Origin: an uncultured Collinsella sp.
GTDB lineage: Bacteria > Actinomycetota > Coriobacteriia > Coriobacteriales > Coriobacteriaceae
Reading direction: 5' to 3'
Assembly: GCA_900767675.1 (NCBI GenBank)
Contig: CAAFZX010000026.1
Location: 16,867-80,866, forward strand
Length of the DNA stretch: 64,000 nt
A program made the position numbers and the translations under genes. Shown here piece by piece: positions 1-8,071 of this stretch (the first letter of the stretch is position 1; each line of letters starts with the position of its first letter). The notes under the pieces are model-generated. The model saw only the letters and a list, made by a program, of their open reading frames with translations, ran no database searches and was not told the origin of the DNA.

Positions 1-357
1 CATCTCGATATCGACGGTGTTGGGGTGGATGGAGGCGTCGTCGCCCTTAATGTCAAAGTGATATTCGAGGCCTTGCTTACGCGCGAGGTCGAAGGCCTGC
101 TTGATATTCTCGTCATCGGTGTCGAGGCCCAGGATGCCCGCGACAAGCGCGCGATCGGTGCCGTGGCCACGGTAGGTGTGGGCGAAGGAGTTCCACAGGC
201 CAAAGGTGACTTTGGTAATGCGGCCTTCCAGCAGGCTGGCGGCCACCTGGGCGCAGCGTAGGGCGCCGGCGGTGTGTGACGAGCTGGGGCCGACCATGAC
301 GGGCCCCAAGATCTCGAATGCCGAGGTCGTAGCTAGTGTTTGCGGCTTGCCTGCCAT
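1..357 (-). CDS. sdaAB: L-serine dehydratase, beta subunit/domain (partial)
   Basis: Only the first 119 codons lie in the window; the gene runs off the left edge. The N-terminus contains FEILGPVMVGPSSSHTAGAL, the diagnostic start of the beta domain of iron-sulfur dependent L-serine dehydratase, which deaminates L-serine to pyruvate and ammonia in the cytosol. The start at 357 has a good ribosome site (AAAGGAG, complement of 365-371). Whether the alpha domain is fused or a separate gene cannot be seen here. The family call rests on the SSSHTAG motif and the following conserved N-terminal region and is fairly secure. Confidence 0.85.
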   Translation of the reverse strand, partial: MAGKPQTLATTSAFEILGPVMVGPSSSHTAGALRCAQVAASLLEGRITKVTFGLWNSFAHTYRGHGTDRALVAGILGLDTDDENIKQAFDLARKQGLEYHFDIKGDDASIHPNTVDIEM

Positions 358-414
358 GGCTGCTCCTTTGCCTTGTCTCGTCGTCCCGAGGGGCGGGGCA
401 TACTCTGTCCCGCC

Positions 415-535
415 GTTCCGAGGGCTTTAGTATTTGGTCGCCTGCTCGGACAGTCCTGCTCGCACGGAGAGCACATTAAGTGCTCTCCGGCTCGTGCGGA
501 ACTCGCGATCGACCAAATACTAAAACCCTCGGAAC
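415..535. repeat. Long nested inverted repeat in the sdaAB/metK intergenic space
   Basis: A 26-bp arm at 415-440 is repeated in reverse complement at 510-535 with one mismatch. Inside sits a second perfect palindrome, CGGAGAGCAC at 465-474 and GTGCTCTCCG at 480-489, around the loop ATTAA. It lies between the sdaAB start and the 3' end of metK and contains no plausible gene. It could be a REP/MITE-like element or a structured RNA. The gene-free stretch 372-703 holds this element and the terminator at 631-666. Confidence 0.7.
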
Positions 536-630
536 TTAGGATACATGGTTGGAGTCGCTCTGCTGCAAAATTTATCGGTCTGTGGTCTATTCCATGTCCC
601 AGGTCGGCTCATCTTCGCCACCGGATTAAT

Positions 631-666
631 AAAAAAGAAGTACCGCTTGGGGGCGGTACTTCTTTT
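631..666 (-). terminator. Rho-independent terminator of metK
   Basis: A 14-bp perfect stem (633-646 with 653-666) is followed, on the minus strand, by a T-rich tract. It lies just beyond the metK stop. The A-tract side and T-tract side are both present, so it could work in either direction. Confidence 0.85.
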
Positions 667-703
667 GAAAGCTTGTGCGTGTTGCGACCTTGGTGGTTCC
701 TAA

Positions 704-1984
704 TTACAGGCCGCAGGCTGCTTTGAGTTCTTCGACTCGGTCGGTCTTCTCCCAGGTGAAGTCGGCGTCTTCGCGGCCGAAGTGGCCGTAGGCTGCCGTC
801 TTCTCGTAAATTGGTCGACGCAGGTCCAGGTCGCGGATGATGGCGCCCGGGCGCAGGTCGAAGGTCTTCTCGACGGCCTCGACGATCTTGTCCTCGGAAA
901 CATGCGCGGTACCGAAGGTGTCGACCATGATCGAAAGCGGCTTGGACACGCCGATGGCGTAGGCCAGCTCGACCTCGCAGCGGTCGGCCAAGCCCGCGGC
1001 CACCACGTTCTTGGCGACCCAGCGCGCGGCGTATGCGGCGGAGCGGTCGACCTTGGTGCAGTCCTTACCGCTAAAGGCGCCGCCGCCGTGACGGCCGTAA
1101 CCGCCGTAGGTGTCGACGATGATCTTACGGCCGGTGAGGCCCGTGTCGCCCGTGGGGCCGCCCACGACAAAGCGACCGGTGGGGTTCACATAGATGTCGG
1201 CGTTGTCCCACGGCATGTTCTCGGCAGCCATGACGGGGGTGATGACGTGCTCGATGAGGTCGTTCTTGATCTTGCCCATGTCCTCGATCTCGGCGGCGTG
1301 CTGCGTGGAGATGACGATGGTCGTGACCTCGACGGGCTTGCCGTCCTCGTAGCGCACCGTGACCTGGGTCTTGCCGTCGGGGCGCAGGTAGGGCAGGGTG
1401 CCGTCGTGGCGCACGGCGGCCAGGCGCTCGGCCAGGCGGCTCGCCAGGTAGTGCGGCATGGGCATGAGGGTCTTGGTCTCGTTGGAGGCATAGCCAAACA
1501 TCATGCCCTGGTCGCCGGCGCCGATCAGGTCGATCGGGTCGGTGGTGGCGCCGGTCTGGGTCTCAAACGACTCGTCGACGCCCTGGGCGATATCGGGAGA
1601 CTGCTCGTGAATGAGGCTCATAACGCCGCAGGTATCGCAGTCAAAACCGAACTTTGCGCGGTTGTAGCCAATACGGCGGATAACGCCACGGGCAATCTCC
1701 TGCACGTCGACGTAGGCCTGGGTGCGGATCTCGCCGGCAACGATGACGGTGCCGGTGGTCACGAGGGTCTCGCAGGCGCAGCGGACGTTCTCAACGTTGG
1801 CGGGCACGCCGTTGGGCGCAATGTAGCCCTGCTCCTGCAGCTCTATTTCTTTAGCGAGGATTGCGTCGAGGACGGCGTCGCTGATCTGATCGGCGATCTT
1901 ATCGGGATGACCTTCGGTCACCGACTCCGACGTAAAAACAAAGGACCCGCGTTGGGGTGGGATGGAACGAAGTTCTTCTGGCAT
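704..1984 (-). CDS. metK: S-adenosylmethionine synthase
   Basis: Makes S-adenosylmethionine from methionine and ATP in the cytosol. The 426-residue protein is close to the family length of about 380-400. It starts MPEELRSIPP followed by FVFTSESVTEGHPDKI, the ATP-binding signature near the N-terminus. GAGDQGMMFGY in the middle and GGGAFSGKDCTKVDRSAAY further on are the other MetK signatures. The start at 1984 is preferred over the longer frame from 2101 because AAAGGGG stands seven bases upstream and the conserved region begins just after it. It is transcribed alone, away from gltX, with a terminator at its 3' end. Confidence 0.97.
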   Translation of the reverse strand: MPEELRSIPPQRGSFVFTSESVTEGHPDKIADQISDAVLDAILAKEIELQEQGYIAPNGVPANVENVRCACETLVTTGTVIVAGEIRTQAYVDVQEIARGVIRRIGYNRAKFGFDCDTCGVMSLIHEQSPDIAQGVDESFETQTGATTDPIDLIGAGDQGMMFGYASNETKTLMPMPHYLASRLAERLAAVRHDGTLPYLRPDGKTQVTVRYEDGKPVEVTTIVISTQHAAEIEDMGKIKNDLIEHVITPVMAAENMPWDNADIYVNPTGRFVVGGPTGDTGLTGRKIIVDTYGGYGRHGGGAFSGKDCTKVDRSAAYAARWVAKNVVAAGLADRCEVELAYAIGVSKPLSIMVDTFGTAHVSEDKIVEAVEKTFDLRPGAIIRDLDLRRPIYEKTAAYGHFGREDADFTWEKTDRVEELKAACGL

Positions 1985-2095
1985 GATAGCCCCTTTCAAA
2001 ATACGTGTCCCGGCGACCGTTACCATTCCGCCGAGCTCTATATGCAAGGGCACATCATATCGCGTTAATCGAATATTCACACCCTTTCCGCACCT

Positions 2096-2168
2096 ACTCA
2101 TTGGGGACAGACTTAAATGACCAGTCGGGTGCTCATTGGGTGGTCATTTAGGTCTGTCCCCAATGAGT
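2096..2168. repeat. Inverted repeat in the divergent metK-gltX promoter region
   Basis: A 28-bp arm at 2096-2123 is matched in reverse complement at 2141-2168 with a single mismatch, around a 17-base loop. It is located between two divergently transcribed core genes. It may be a mobile repeat or a cruciform-forming regulatory site; no T-tract supports a simple terminator. Confidence 0.7.
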
Positions 2169-2252
2169 GGGTCGGTGCCCTTTGTGCGGAGGTTGCTTTG
2201 TTGCTTTATACTGATGCGGTTAGACATCCATCCTGCAATCGAGGAGATTTCC

Positions 2253-3728
2253 ATGGCATCAGACGTTCGCGTCCGCTTTGCACCCTCACCGACGGGCAAG
2301 CTGCACATCGGCGGCGCCCGCACCGCTATCTATAACTGGGCTTTCGCCCGCGCAAACGGCGGCACGTTCATCCTGCGCATCGACGACACCGACCCCACCC
2401 GTTCCACCGACGAGAACACGCAGATCATTCTGCGCGCCATGCGTTGGCTGGGCCTGGACTGGGACGAGGGCCCCGAGGTGGGCGGCGACTATGGCCCTTA
2501 CGCACAGACCGAGCGCCTGGACTTGTACAAGCAGGCCGCCCAGAAGCTCTGGGACGAGGGCAAGGCCTATCCCTGCTTCTGTACCAAGGAGCAGCTCGAT
2601 GCCGATCGCAAGGCCGCCCAGGAGCGTAAGGACCCCTTCCAGGGCTATCAGCGCCGCTGCCGCGATCTTGATCCCGAGGAGGCCCGCCGCCGCATCGAGG
2701 CCGGCGAGCCCTACGTCCTGCGCATCAAGGTGCCCGAGAACCGCGGCGACGTCGTTATCCACGACGCCGTCCACGGCGAGGTGACCTTTGATGCCAAGGA
2801 GCTCGACGACTTTGTCATCTTCCGCTCCGACGGCACGCCCACCTATAACTTCGCGACCGTCGTCGACGATGCCATGATGAAGATTACCCACGTCATCCGC
2901 GGCGACGACCATCTTTCCAACACCCCGCGCCAGGTCATGGTCTACGAGGCCCTCGGCGCGCCCGTGCCTACGTTCGCCCACATCTCCATGATCTTGGGTG
3001 CCGACGGCAAGAAGCTCTCCAAGCGCCACGGCGCCACCTCGGTGGAGGAGTACCGCGACGCCGGCTATCTGTCCGACGCCTTCGTCAACTATCTGGCGCT
3101 GCTCGGCTGGTCGCTCGACGGCGAGACCACGATCATCCCGCGCGACGTCCTGGCCAGCAAGTTTTCGCTCGACCGCATCTCCAAGAACCCGGCGACCTTC
3201 GATCCCAAGAAGCTCGACTGGGTCAATGCCGAGTACATCAACGGCATGTCCGACGCTCAGTTTGCCGACGAGATCATGGTCCCCGAGCTGCACGAGGCAG
3301 GCCTCATCGAGGGTAACGTCGAGTACGGCGAGGACTGGATCGACGCACTCGCTGCCATCGTTAAGCCGCGCACCAAGATGCCGGCCGACGCCGTGACTGT
3401 CGCCGCTCCCATCTTTGCCACGGCCGAGACGCTCGAGTATGACGAGAAATCCGTCAACAAGGGCCTGGCCAAGGAAGGCATGGGTGCCATTCTGGATGCC
3501 GCCAAGGCCGCGCTCGAGGGCGTGGACGAGTGGACGGCTGCCAACATCGACGCCGCGCTTGAGCCGCTGCCCGAGCAGATGGACCTCAAGAAGCGTGTTG
3601 TCTTCCAGGCTGTGCGCGTCGCCGTCTGCGGCAACATGGTGAGCCCCCCGCTGGGTGAGACCATGGCGCTCGTCGGCCGCGACGACTGCCTGGCGCGCAT
3701 CGACCGCGCCCGCACGATGGCGCTGTAA
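2253..3728 (+). CDS. gltX: Glutamate--tRNA ligase
   Basis: Class I aminoacyl-tRNA synthetase that charges tRNA-Glu. The 491-residue protein has the HIGH-type motif in APSPTGKLHIGGAR near residue 10 and the KMSKS-type motif as GKKLSKRHGA near residue 250, followed by the anticodon-binding half. The chosen ATG at 2253 follows GAGGAG at 2241-2246; the upstream in-frame extension from 2136 crosses an inverted repeat and is unlikely to be translated. It is divergent from metK and ends in a strong terminator at 3752-3784. Discrimination from a non-discriminating GluRS cannot be made from sequence alone. Confidence 0.97.
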   Translation: MASDVRVRFAPSPTGKLHIGGARTAIYNWAFARANGGTFILRIDDTDPTRSTDENTQIILRAMRWLGLDWDEGPEVGGDYGPYAQTERLDLYKQAAQKLWDEGKAYPCFCTKEQLDADRKAAQERKDPFQGYQRRCRDLDPEEARRRIEAGEPYVLRIKVPENRGDVVIHDAVHGEVTFDAKELDDFVIFRSDGTPTYNFATVVDDAMMKITHVIRGDDHLSNTPRQVMVYEALGAPVPTFAHISMILGADGKKLSKRHGATSVEEYRDAGYLSDAFVNYLALLGWSLDGETTIIPRDVLASKFSLDRISKNPATFDPKKLDWVNAEYINGMSDAQFADEIMVPELHEAGLIEGNVEYGEDWIDALAAIVKPRTKMPADAVTVAAPIFATAETLEYDEKSVNKGLAKEGMGAILDAAKAALEGVDEWTAANIDAALEPLPEQMDLKKRVVFQAVRVAVCGNMVSPPLGETMALVGRDDCLARIDRARTMAL

Positions 3729-3751
3729 TCGCTGCGCAAACGTATGTATCC

Positions 3752-3784
3752 GAGCCCCGTTCACCCGAGCGGGGCTCTTGTTTC
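3752..3784 (+). terminator. Rho-independent terminator of gltX
   Basis: GAGCCCC at 3752-3758 pairs with GGGGCTC at 3771-3777, followed by TTGTTT. It lies between the gltX stop and the priA start. Confidence 0.85.
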
Positions 3785-3816
3785 TAAAGACGTATGGGAT
3801 GGGAGGTACAGAGACC

Positions 3817-6270
3817 ATGGCCGAGCAACTGTCACTGTTTGGTTCGCCGGAACCGGAGGAAGCTCCGAAGTCCGCGGCCCCCGTCGCCGCCCCGGCGCAG
3901 CCCGAGCCCGTATCCGAGCCCGTCGTCGCCTACGCGAGCGTGGTCCTGGACATTCCCGCCCGTGTGCTCTCCGAGCCATTCGCCTACGGCATTCCGCAGT
4001 CGCTCGCCAACGATGCCCAGGTCGGATCGACGGTCCTGGTTCATTTTGGCAACCGTGCGGCCGCAGGCTACATCGTCGACATTGCGCCCGAGCTTGCCAA
4101 CCTGCAAGGTAACGACGCTCTCGATCCCGCGCGCATCAAGCCTATCGAGGCTATCCTCAGCAAGCCGCTCTTTACCGCCGAGTCCGCCCGTATCGCACGT
4201 TGGATGAGCCGCGAGTACGTCGCGACGCTTTCCGAGTGCCTGCGCCTGTTCTTGCCCCCGGGCGGAAGCCCGCGCGTGGTCAAGGTCGATGACGGCGTGT
4301 GGACCGTTGAGCGCCCCGCCGTCAAACCCATCCAAAACCGTTGGGTCATGCTCACGCCCGAGGGTTTCGACTACACGCCGCCAAAGACCGCGGTCCGCCA
4401 GCGTCAGCTCATTGAGGCGCTCCAATGCGGCCCGGTCACGACGCGCGACCTCAACCTGCTCTACAACAGCATGTCGGCGACCATCAAGGCGCTCGAAAAA
4501 CGCGGCGTCGTGGTGGTGGAGGAGCGCCGGGCGTGGCGTGGCTGTAGCGAGCAGACCACGCTGTCCTCCGCGAGCGGCAAAGCGCCGGTCTCGCTTACCA
4601 ACGGCCAGCAGCAGGCCCTCGCGCAGATTGAGCGTGCCCGCCTTGACGCCCACGGCGACGTAGTCCTTGTCGATGGCGTTACCGGTTCCGGCAAAACCGA
4701 GGTCTACCTCTCGGCGATTGAGCGCGTGCTGGCGGCCGGCCGTTCGGCATGCGTGCTCGTGCCCGAGATTTCGCTGACGGCCCAGACCGTCGGCCGCTTC
4801 CGTTCGCGCTTTGGCGAGACGGTTGCCGTGTTCCATTCGCGACTTTCTGCTGGCGAGCGCCTGGACCAGTGGGATATGGTCGCCAGCGGTGCCGCGCGTG
4901 TGGTCGTGGGCGCCCGCTCGGCGCTCTTTTGCCCGCTCAGCGACTTGGGTCTTATCATTATCGACGAGGAGCACGAGACCAGCTACAAGCAGGGCTCCAG
5001 CCCGCGCTACCATGCGCGCGAGGTGGCTGCCGAGATGGCGCGCCGCTATCGCTGCCCGCTCGTGCTGGGCTCGGCCACACCTTCTGCGGAGGCCCTCGAT
5101 CGCTGCCGCCGCGGCACGTACGGCGGCGCCACCTGGACGCGCGTCGAGATGCCCGAACGCCCGGGGCACGCGGTCTTGCCCACGGTCCGCATTGCCGACC
5201 TGCGCCGCGAGTTTTCGCACGGCAGCCGCTCCATGTTCTCAAAACCGCTGATGGAAGGCCTGGAGCGCGTAGTCGAGCGCCGCGAGAAGGCCGTGCTGCT
5301 GCACAACCGTCGCGGCTTTGCGCCGTTCCTTATGTGCCGCGAGTGCGGCTGCGTCCCCACCTGCAATCACTGTTCCACCGCGCTCACGTATCACGAGCGC
5401 ACCCATACGCTGCAGTGCCACACTTGCGGTTCGTCCTGGCGCGTGCAACCCTATCCGGCGCCCACGAGTCGCTGTCCCAAGTGCGGCAGCCGCTACCTGG
5501 CTAAAATGGGCCTGGGTACGCAGCAGATCGAGGATGCGCTGCACCAGATGCTGCCCGACGACGTCGCCATCATTCGCATGGATGCCGATTCCACGCGCGG
5601 CAAGGACGCGCACAAAAAGCTGCTCGAGCAGTTCGATGCGGCCGATTGCTCGGTGTTGCTGGGCACTCAAATGATCGCAAAGGGCCTCGACTTTCCCGAG
5701 GTCACGCTCGTGGGCGTGGTCAATGCCGACTTCGCCCTCAAGCTGCCGGACTTCCGCGCAGGGGAGCGCGCCTACGATCTGCTGGAGCAGGTTGCGGGCC
5801 GCGCCGGCCGCGGCGATCGTCCCGGCGAGGTTATCATCCAGACCTACCTGCCCGAGGACCCGGTCATTCGCGCCGTCGCCGAGCACGACCGCTCGATCTT
5901 TACCGACTACGACCTGGACCAGCGCCGCGATGCCCTGTATCCGCCGTTCGTGCGCTTGGCCAACATCTTGGTATGGTCGACGAACGCGGATGACGCGCGG
6001 GACTACATCGGCCGCATCGCGAAGCTCCTCAAGCGTCGCTGGCATGCCGCCGCGCCCGACTTTTTGCGGGCGGGGAGCGCCGTGCCCCAGGTGCTTGGTC
6101 CGGCTTCGTGTGTAATCGAGAGAGCCAAGGACCGTTACCGCTTCCATCTGCTTGTGAAGTCGCCGGTAGGGTACCATGTCTCTGATGATATCGACGCCTG
6201 CCTCAAAGAGGTGGGCTCCGTGCGCGGCGTGAGCGTGAGCGTTGACGTCGACGCTTATGATTTGATGTAA
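3817..6270 (+). CDS. priA: Primosomal protein N', replication restart helicase
   Basis: PriA reloads the replisome at stalled forks. The 817-residue protein has an N-terminal DNA-binding part, a Walker A motif DGVTGSGKTEVY near residue 288, a DEEH box near residue 383, and the PriA zinc-binding insert with paired cysteines (CRECGC, CNHC, CHTCG, CPKCG, residues about 507-565). Helicase motifs continue with GTQMIAKGLDFP and QVAGRAGRG. The ATG at 3817 follows GGGAGG at 3801-3806; an in-frame ATG at 3799 overlaps that site and is unlikely. The first 40 residues are Pro/Ala/Glu-rich and poorly conserved in style. def follows after 18 bases, so the two are probably co-transcribed. Confidence 0.96.
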   Translation: MAEQLSLFGSPEPEEAPKSAAPVAAPAQPEPVSEPVVAYASVVLDIPARVLSEPFAYGIPQSLANDAQVGSTVLVHFGNRAAAGYIVDIAPELANLQGNDALDPARIKPIEAILSKPLFTAESARIARWMSREYVATLSECLRLFLPPGGSPRVVKVDDGVWTVERPAVKPIQNRWVMLTPEGFDYTPPKTAVRQRQLIEALQCGPVTTRDLNLLYNSMSATIKALEKRGVVVVEERRAWRGCSEQTTLSSASGKAPVSLTNGQQQALAQIERARLDAHGDVVLVDGVTGSGKTEVYLSAIERVLAAGRSACVLVPEISLTAQTVGRFRSRFGETVAVFHSRLSAGERLDQWDMVASGAARVVVGARSALFCPLSDLGLIIIDEEHETSYKQGSSPRYHAREVAAEMARRYRCPLVLGSATPSAEALDRCRRGTYGGATWTRVEMPERPGHAVLPTVRIADLRREFSHGSRSMFSKPLMEGLERVVERREKAVLLHNRRGFAPFLMCRECGCVPTCNHCSTALTYHERTHTLQCHTCGSSWRVQPYPAPTSRCPKCGSRYLAKMGLGTQQIEDALHQMLPDDVAIIRMDADSTRGKDAHKKLLEQFDAADCSVLLGTQMIAKGLDFPEVTLVGVVNADFALKLPDFRAGERAYDLLEQVAGRAGRGDRPGEVIIQTYLPEDPVIRAVAEHDRSIFTDYDLDQRRDALYPPFVRLANILVWSTNADDARDYIGRIAKLLKRRWHAAAPDFLRAGSAVPQVLGPASCVIERAKDRYRFHLLVKSPVGYHVSDDIDACLKEVGSVRGVSVSVDVDAYDLM

Positions 6271-6288
6271 CAACCCGAAAGGATGGCC

Positions 6289-6825
6289 ATGGAAGCCAAC
6301 GGAATCGTACTGTCGCCCGACCCTCGTCTGCGCCAGGAGTGCGCCGTCATCGAGGAGATCACCCCGGCGATCGAGGCGCTTGCCGAGAAGATGAAGAAGA
6401 TGATGTTCGACAACGGCGGCTGCGGCCTGGCCGCCCCGCAGATCGGCGAACTTATTCAGCTCGTCACCATCGACTGCGACTACACCAACAAGAACGACTA
6501 CGATCCGTACGTTCTCATCAATCCCGTGATTGTCGAGCAGAGCGACCATCTGGTGCCGTTTAGCGAGGGCTGCCTTTCCATCCCCGGCATTAGCTGCGAG
6601 ATCGAGCGTCCGGACCATGTCGTCGTCGAGGCGTATGACCTGGACGCCAACCTGATTCGCTACGAGGCCACGGGCGACCTGTTCTGCGTGTGCCTGCAGC
6701 ACGAGATCGATCACCTGCACGGCAATACCATGTTCGAGCGACTCAAGCCGATGCAGCGCATCAAGGCAGTCAAGGAGTACCAGGACGCCCTGGCCCGCGG
6801 CGCTCGACCGGGCGAGACGGAGTAG
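6289..6825 (+). CDS. def: Peptide deformylase
   Basis: Removes the formyl group from nascent N-termini. The 178-residue protein shows all three motifs: GCGLAAPQIG near residue 44, EGCLS near 93 and HEIDH at 138, which supply the metal ligands (Cys and two His) and the catalytic Glu. The start at 6289 has GAAAGG at a good distance, while the in-frame ATG at 6283 is too close to it. It is downstream of priA; fmt, whose product adds the formyl group, follows after a 325-base gap. Confidence 0.97.
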   Translation: MEANGIVLSPDPRLRQECAVIEEITPAIEALAEKMKKMMFDNGGCGLAAPQIGELIQLVTIDCDYTNKNDYDPYVLINPVIVEQSDHLVPFSEGCLSIPGISCEIERPDHVVVEAYDLDANLIRYEATGDLFCVCLQHEIDHLHGNTMFERLKPMQRIKAVKEYQDALARGARPGETE

Positions 6826-6833
6826 GTTTGTCC

Positions 6834-6929
6834 GTCCCCGGGGCGCCCGCCTATATCATCCCGTGCTCAAACATTCTCGCTGCGCTGCGAAACTGCGCGC
6901 GGGACGATATAGGCGGGCGCCCCGGGGAC
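6834..6929. repeat. Long GC-rich inverted repeat between def and fmt
   Basis: A 29-bp arm at 6834-6862 is repeated in reverse complement at 6901-6929 with one mismatch, around a 38-base loop. It starts nine bases after the def stop. It may serve as a terminator-like hairpin, but no U-tract follows. The rest of the gap to 7150 is T-rich with no supported gene. Confidence 0.7.
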
Positions 6930-7150
6930 TACGTTGACGCTGCTTGTCTCGCCCGGGTACCGTCGGGCCAGGGAGGGGCGTCTTCGCTGATAATTGCTTT
7001 GTTGAGAGAGAGCTGCTTTTATTGCGGCTCTTTCTTTGGTTTTGGGTATATTTGTTTTTGTTGGACTGTTCTGGCGGCTGGGTGCGCTTGCAACCTGGAA
7101 CGCTTCTTTTGTAGCCGTCTCGGCTCGTTGTTGAGAGGAGACTTACTTTT

Positions 7151-8071
7151 ATGCGTATTGTGTTTATGGGTACGCCTGATTTTGCTGTGCCTTCGTTGAC
7201 TTCGCTTGTTGAGGCTGGGAACGAGATTGCGCTTGTTATTACTCGTCCCGAGGCTGTTCGCGGGCGCGGTAAGAAGCTTGAGCCTTCTCCCGTTAAGGCC
7301 AAGGCGCTCGAGCTTGGTCTGCCCGTTGTTGAGGCCAATCGTATGACGCCGGAGGTTGTTGAGGCGCTCCAGGCTGCGCAGGCTGATATTTTCTGTGTGG
7401 CTGCCTATGGTTGCATTTTGCCTGATGAAGTGCTGCATATGTCATCGCTTGGTATTGTGAATGTTCATGCTTCGCTGCTGCCTCGTTGGCGTGGCGCTGC
7501 TCCCATTCAGCGTGCCATTCTTGCTGGTGATGAGGTTGCCGGCGTTTCCATTATGCGCATTGGGCATGGCGTGGATACCGGCGCTTATTGTGCCCAGGCG
7601 TCTACGTCGGTTGCCGGTAAGCATGCCGAGGCGCTCACGATGGAGCTTGGTGAGCTTGGCGGTAAGTTGCTTGCCGATACGCTTCCTTCGCTTGCCGATG
7701 GCAGCGCTGTGTGGACTGAACAGGATGAGTCGCTCGTCACGCATGCCGCCAAGATTTCCAAGCAGGAGATGCGTCTTGATCCGCAGATGGCGGCGCTCGA
7801 TTGCATGCGTCATGTTCTCGCTTCGTCCGATACCGCGCCTGCTCGTTGTGTGATTGCTGGCAAGACGGTTCGCGTGCTCGATGCTGCGGCGGCTGATGTG
7901 TCGCTTGGCGAGGGTCAGGTTCTCGTTCAGGCCAAGCGCGTTTACCTGGGACTTTCCGATGGTGCGGTTGAACTGCTCGAGGTTAAGCCCGATGGTAAGC
8001 GTGCCATGGCTGCTTCTGCCTGGGCTGCCGGCCTGCAGGGTGCCGATCTGACGTGGGGTGTTTTGTCATGA
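7151..8071 (+). CDS. fmt: Methionyl-tRNA formyltransferase
   Basis: Formylates Met-tRNA(fMet) for initiation. The 306-residue protein starts MRIVFMGTPDFAVPSL, then has NVHASLLPRWRGAAPIQRAI near residue 106, the formyl-folate binding and catalytic region (Asn, His, with Asp in GHGVDTGA). Length is normal. GAGAGGAG at 7132-7139 precedes the ATG. Its stop overlaps the rsmB start by four bases, so translation is coupled. The gene uses unusually many T-ending codons (GTT, GCT, CTT) compared with def and gltX. Confidence 0.97.
   Translation: MRIVFMGTPDFAVPSLTSLVEAGNEIALVITRPEAVRGRGKKLEPSPVKAKALELGLPVVEANRMTPEVVEALQAAQADIFCVAAYGCILPDEVLHMSSLGIVNVHASLLPRWRGAAPIQRAILAGDEVAGVSIMRIGHGVDTGAYCAQASTSVAGKHAEALTMELGELGGKLLADTLPSLADGSAVWTEQDESLVTHAAKISKQEMRLDPQMAALDCMRHVLASSDTAPARCVIAGKTVRVLDAAAADVSLGEGQVLVQAKRVYLGLSDGAVELLEVKPDGKRAMAASAWAAGLQGADLTWGVLS

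Noticed and set aside
782..2068. 428-codon open frame opposite metK
   Set aside because: Antisense artefact of high-GC codon use; low-complexity Gly/Val/Asp translation and no ribosome site.
6690..7199. 169-codon frame spanning the def-fmt gap
   Set aside because: It begins within def and crosses the inverted repeat; the Cys/Phe-rich end is only the T-rich leader of fmt.
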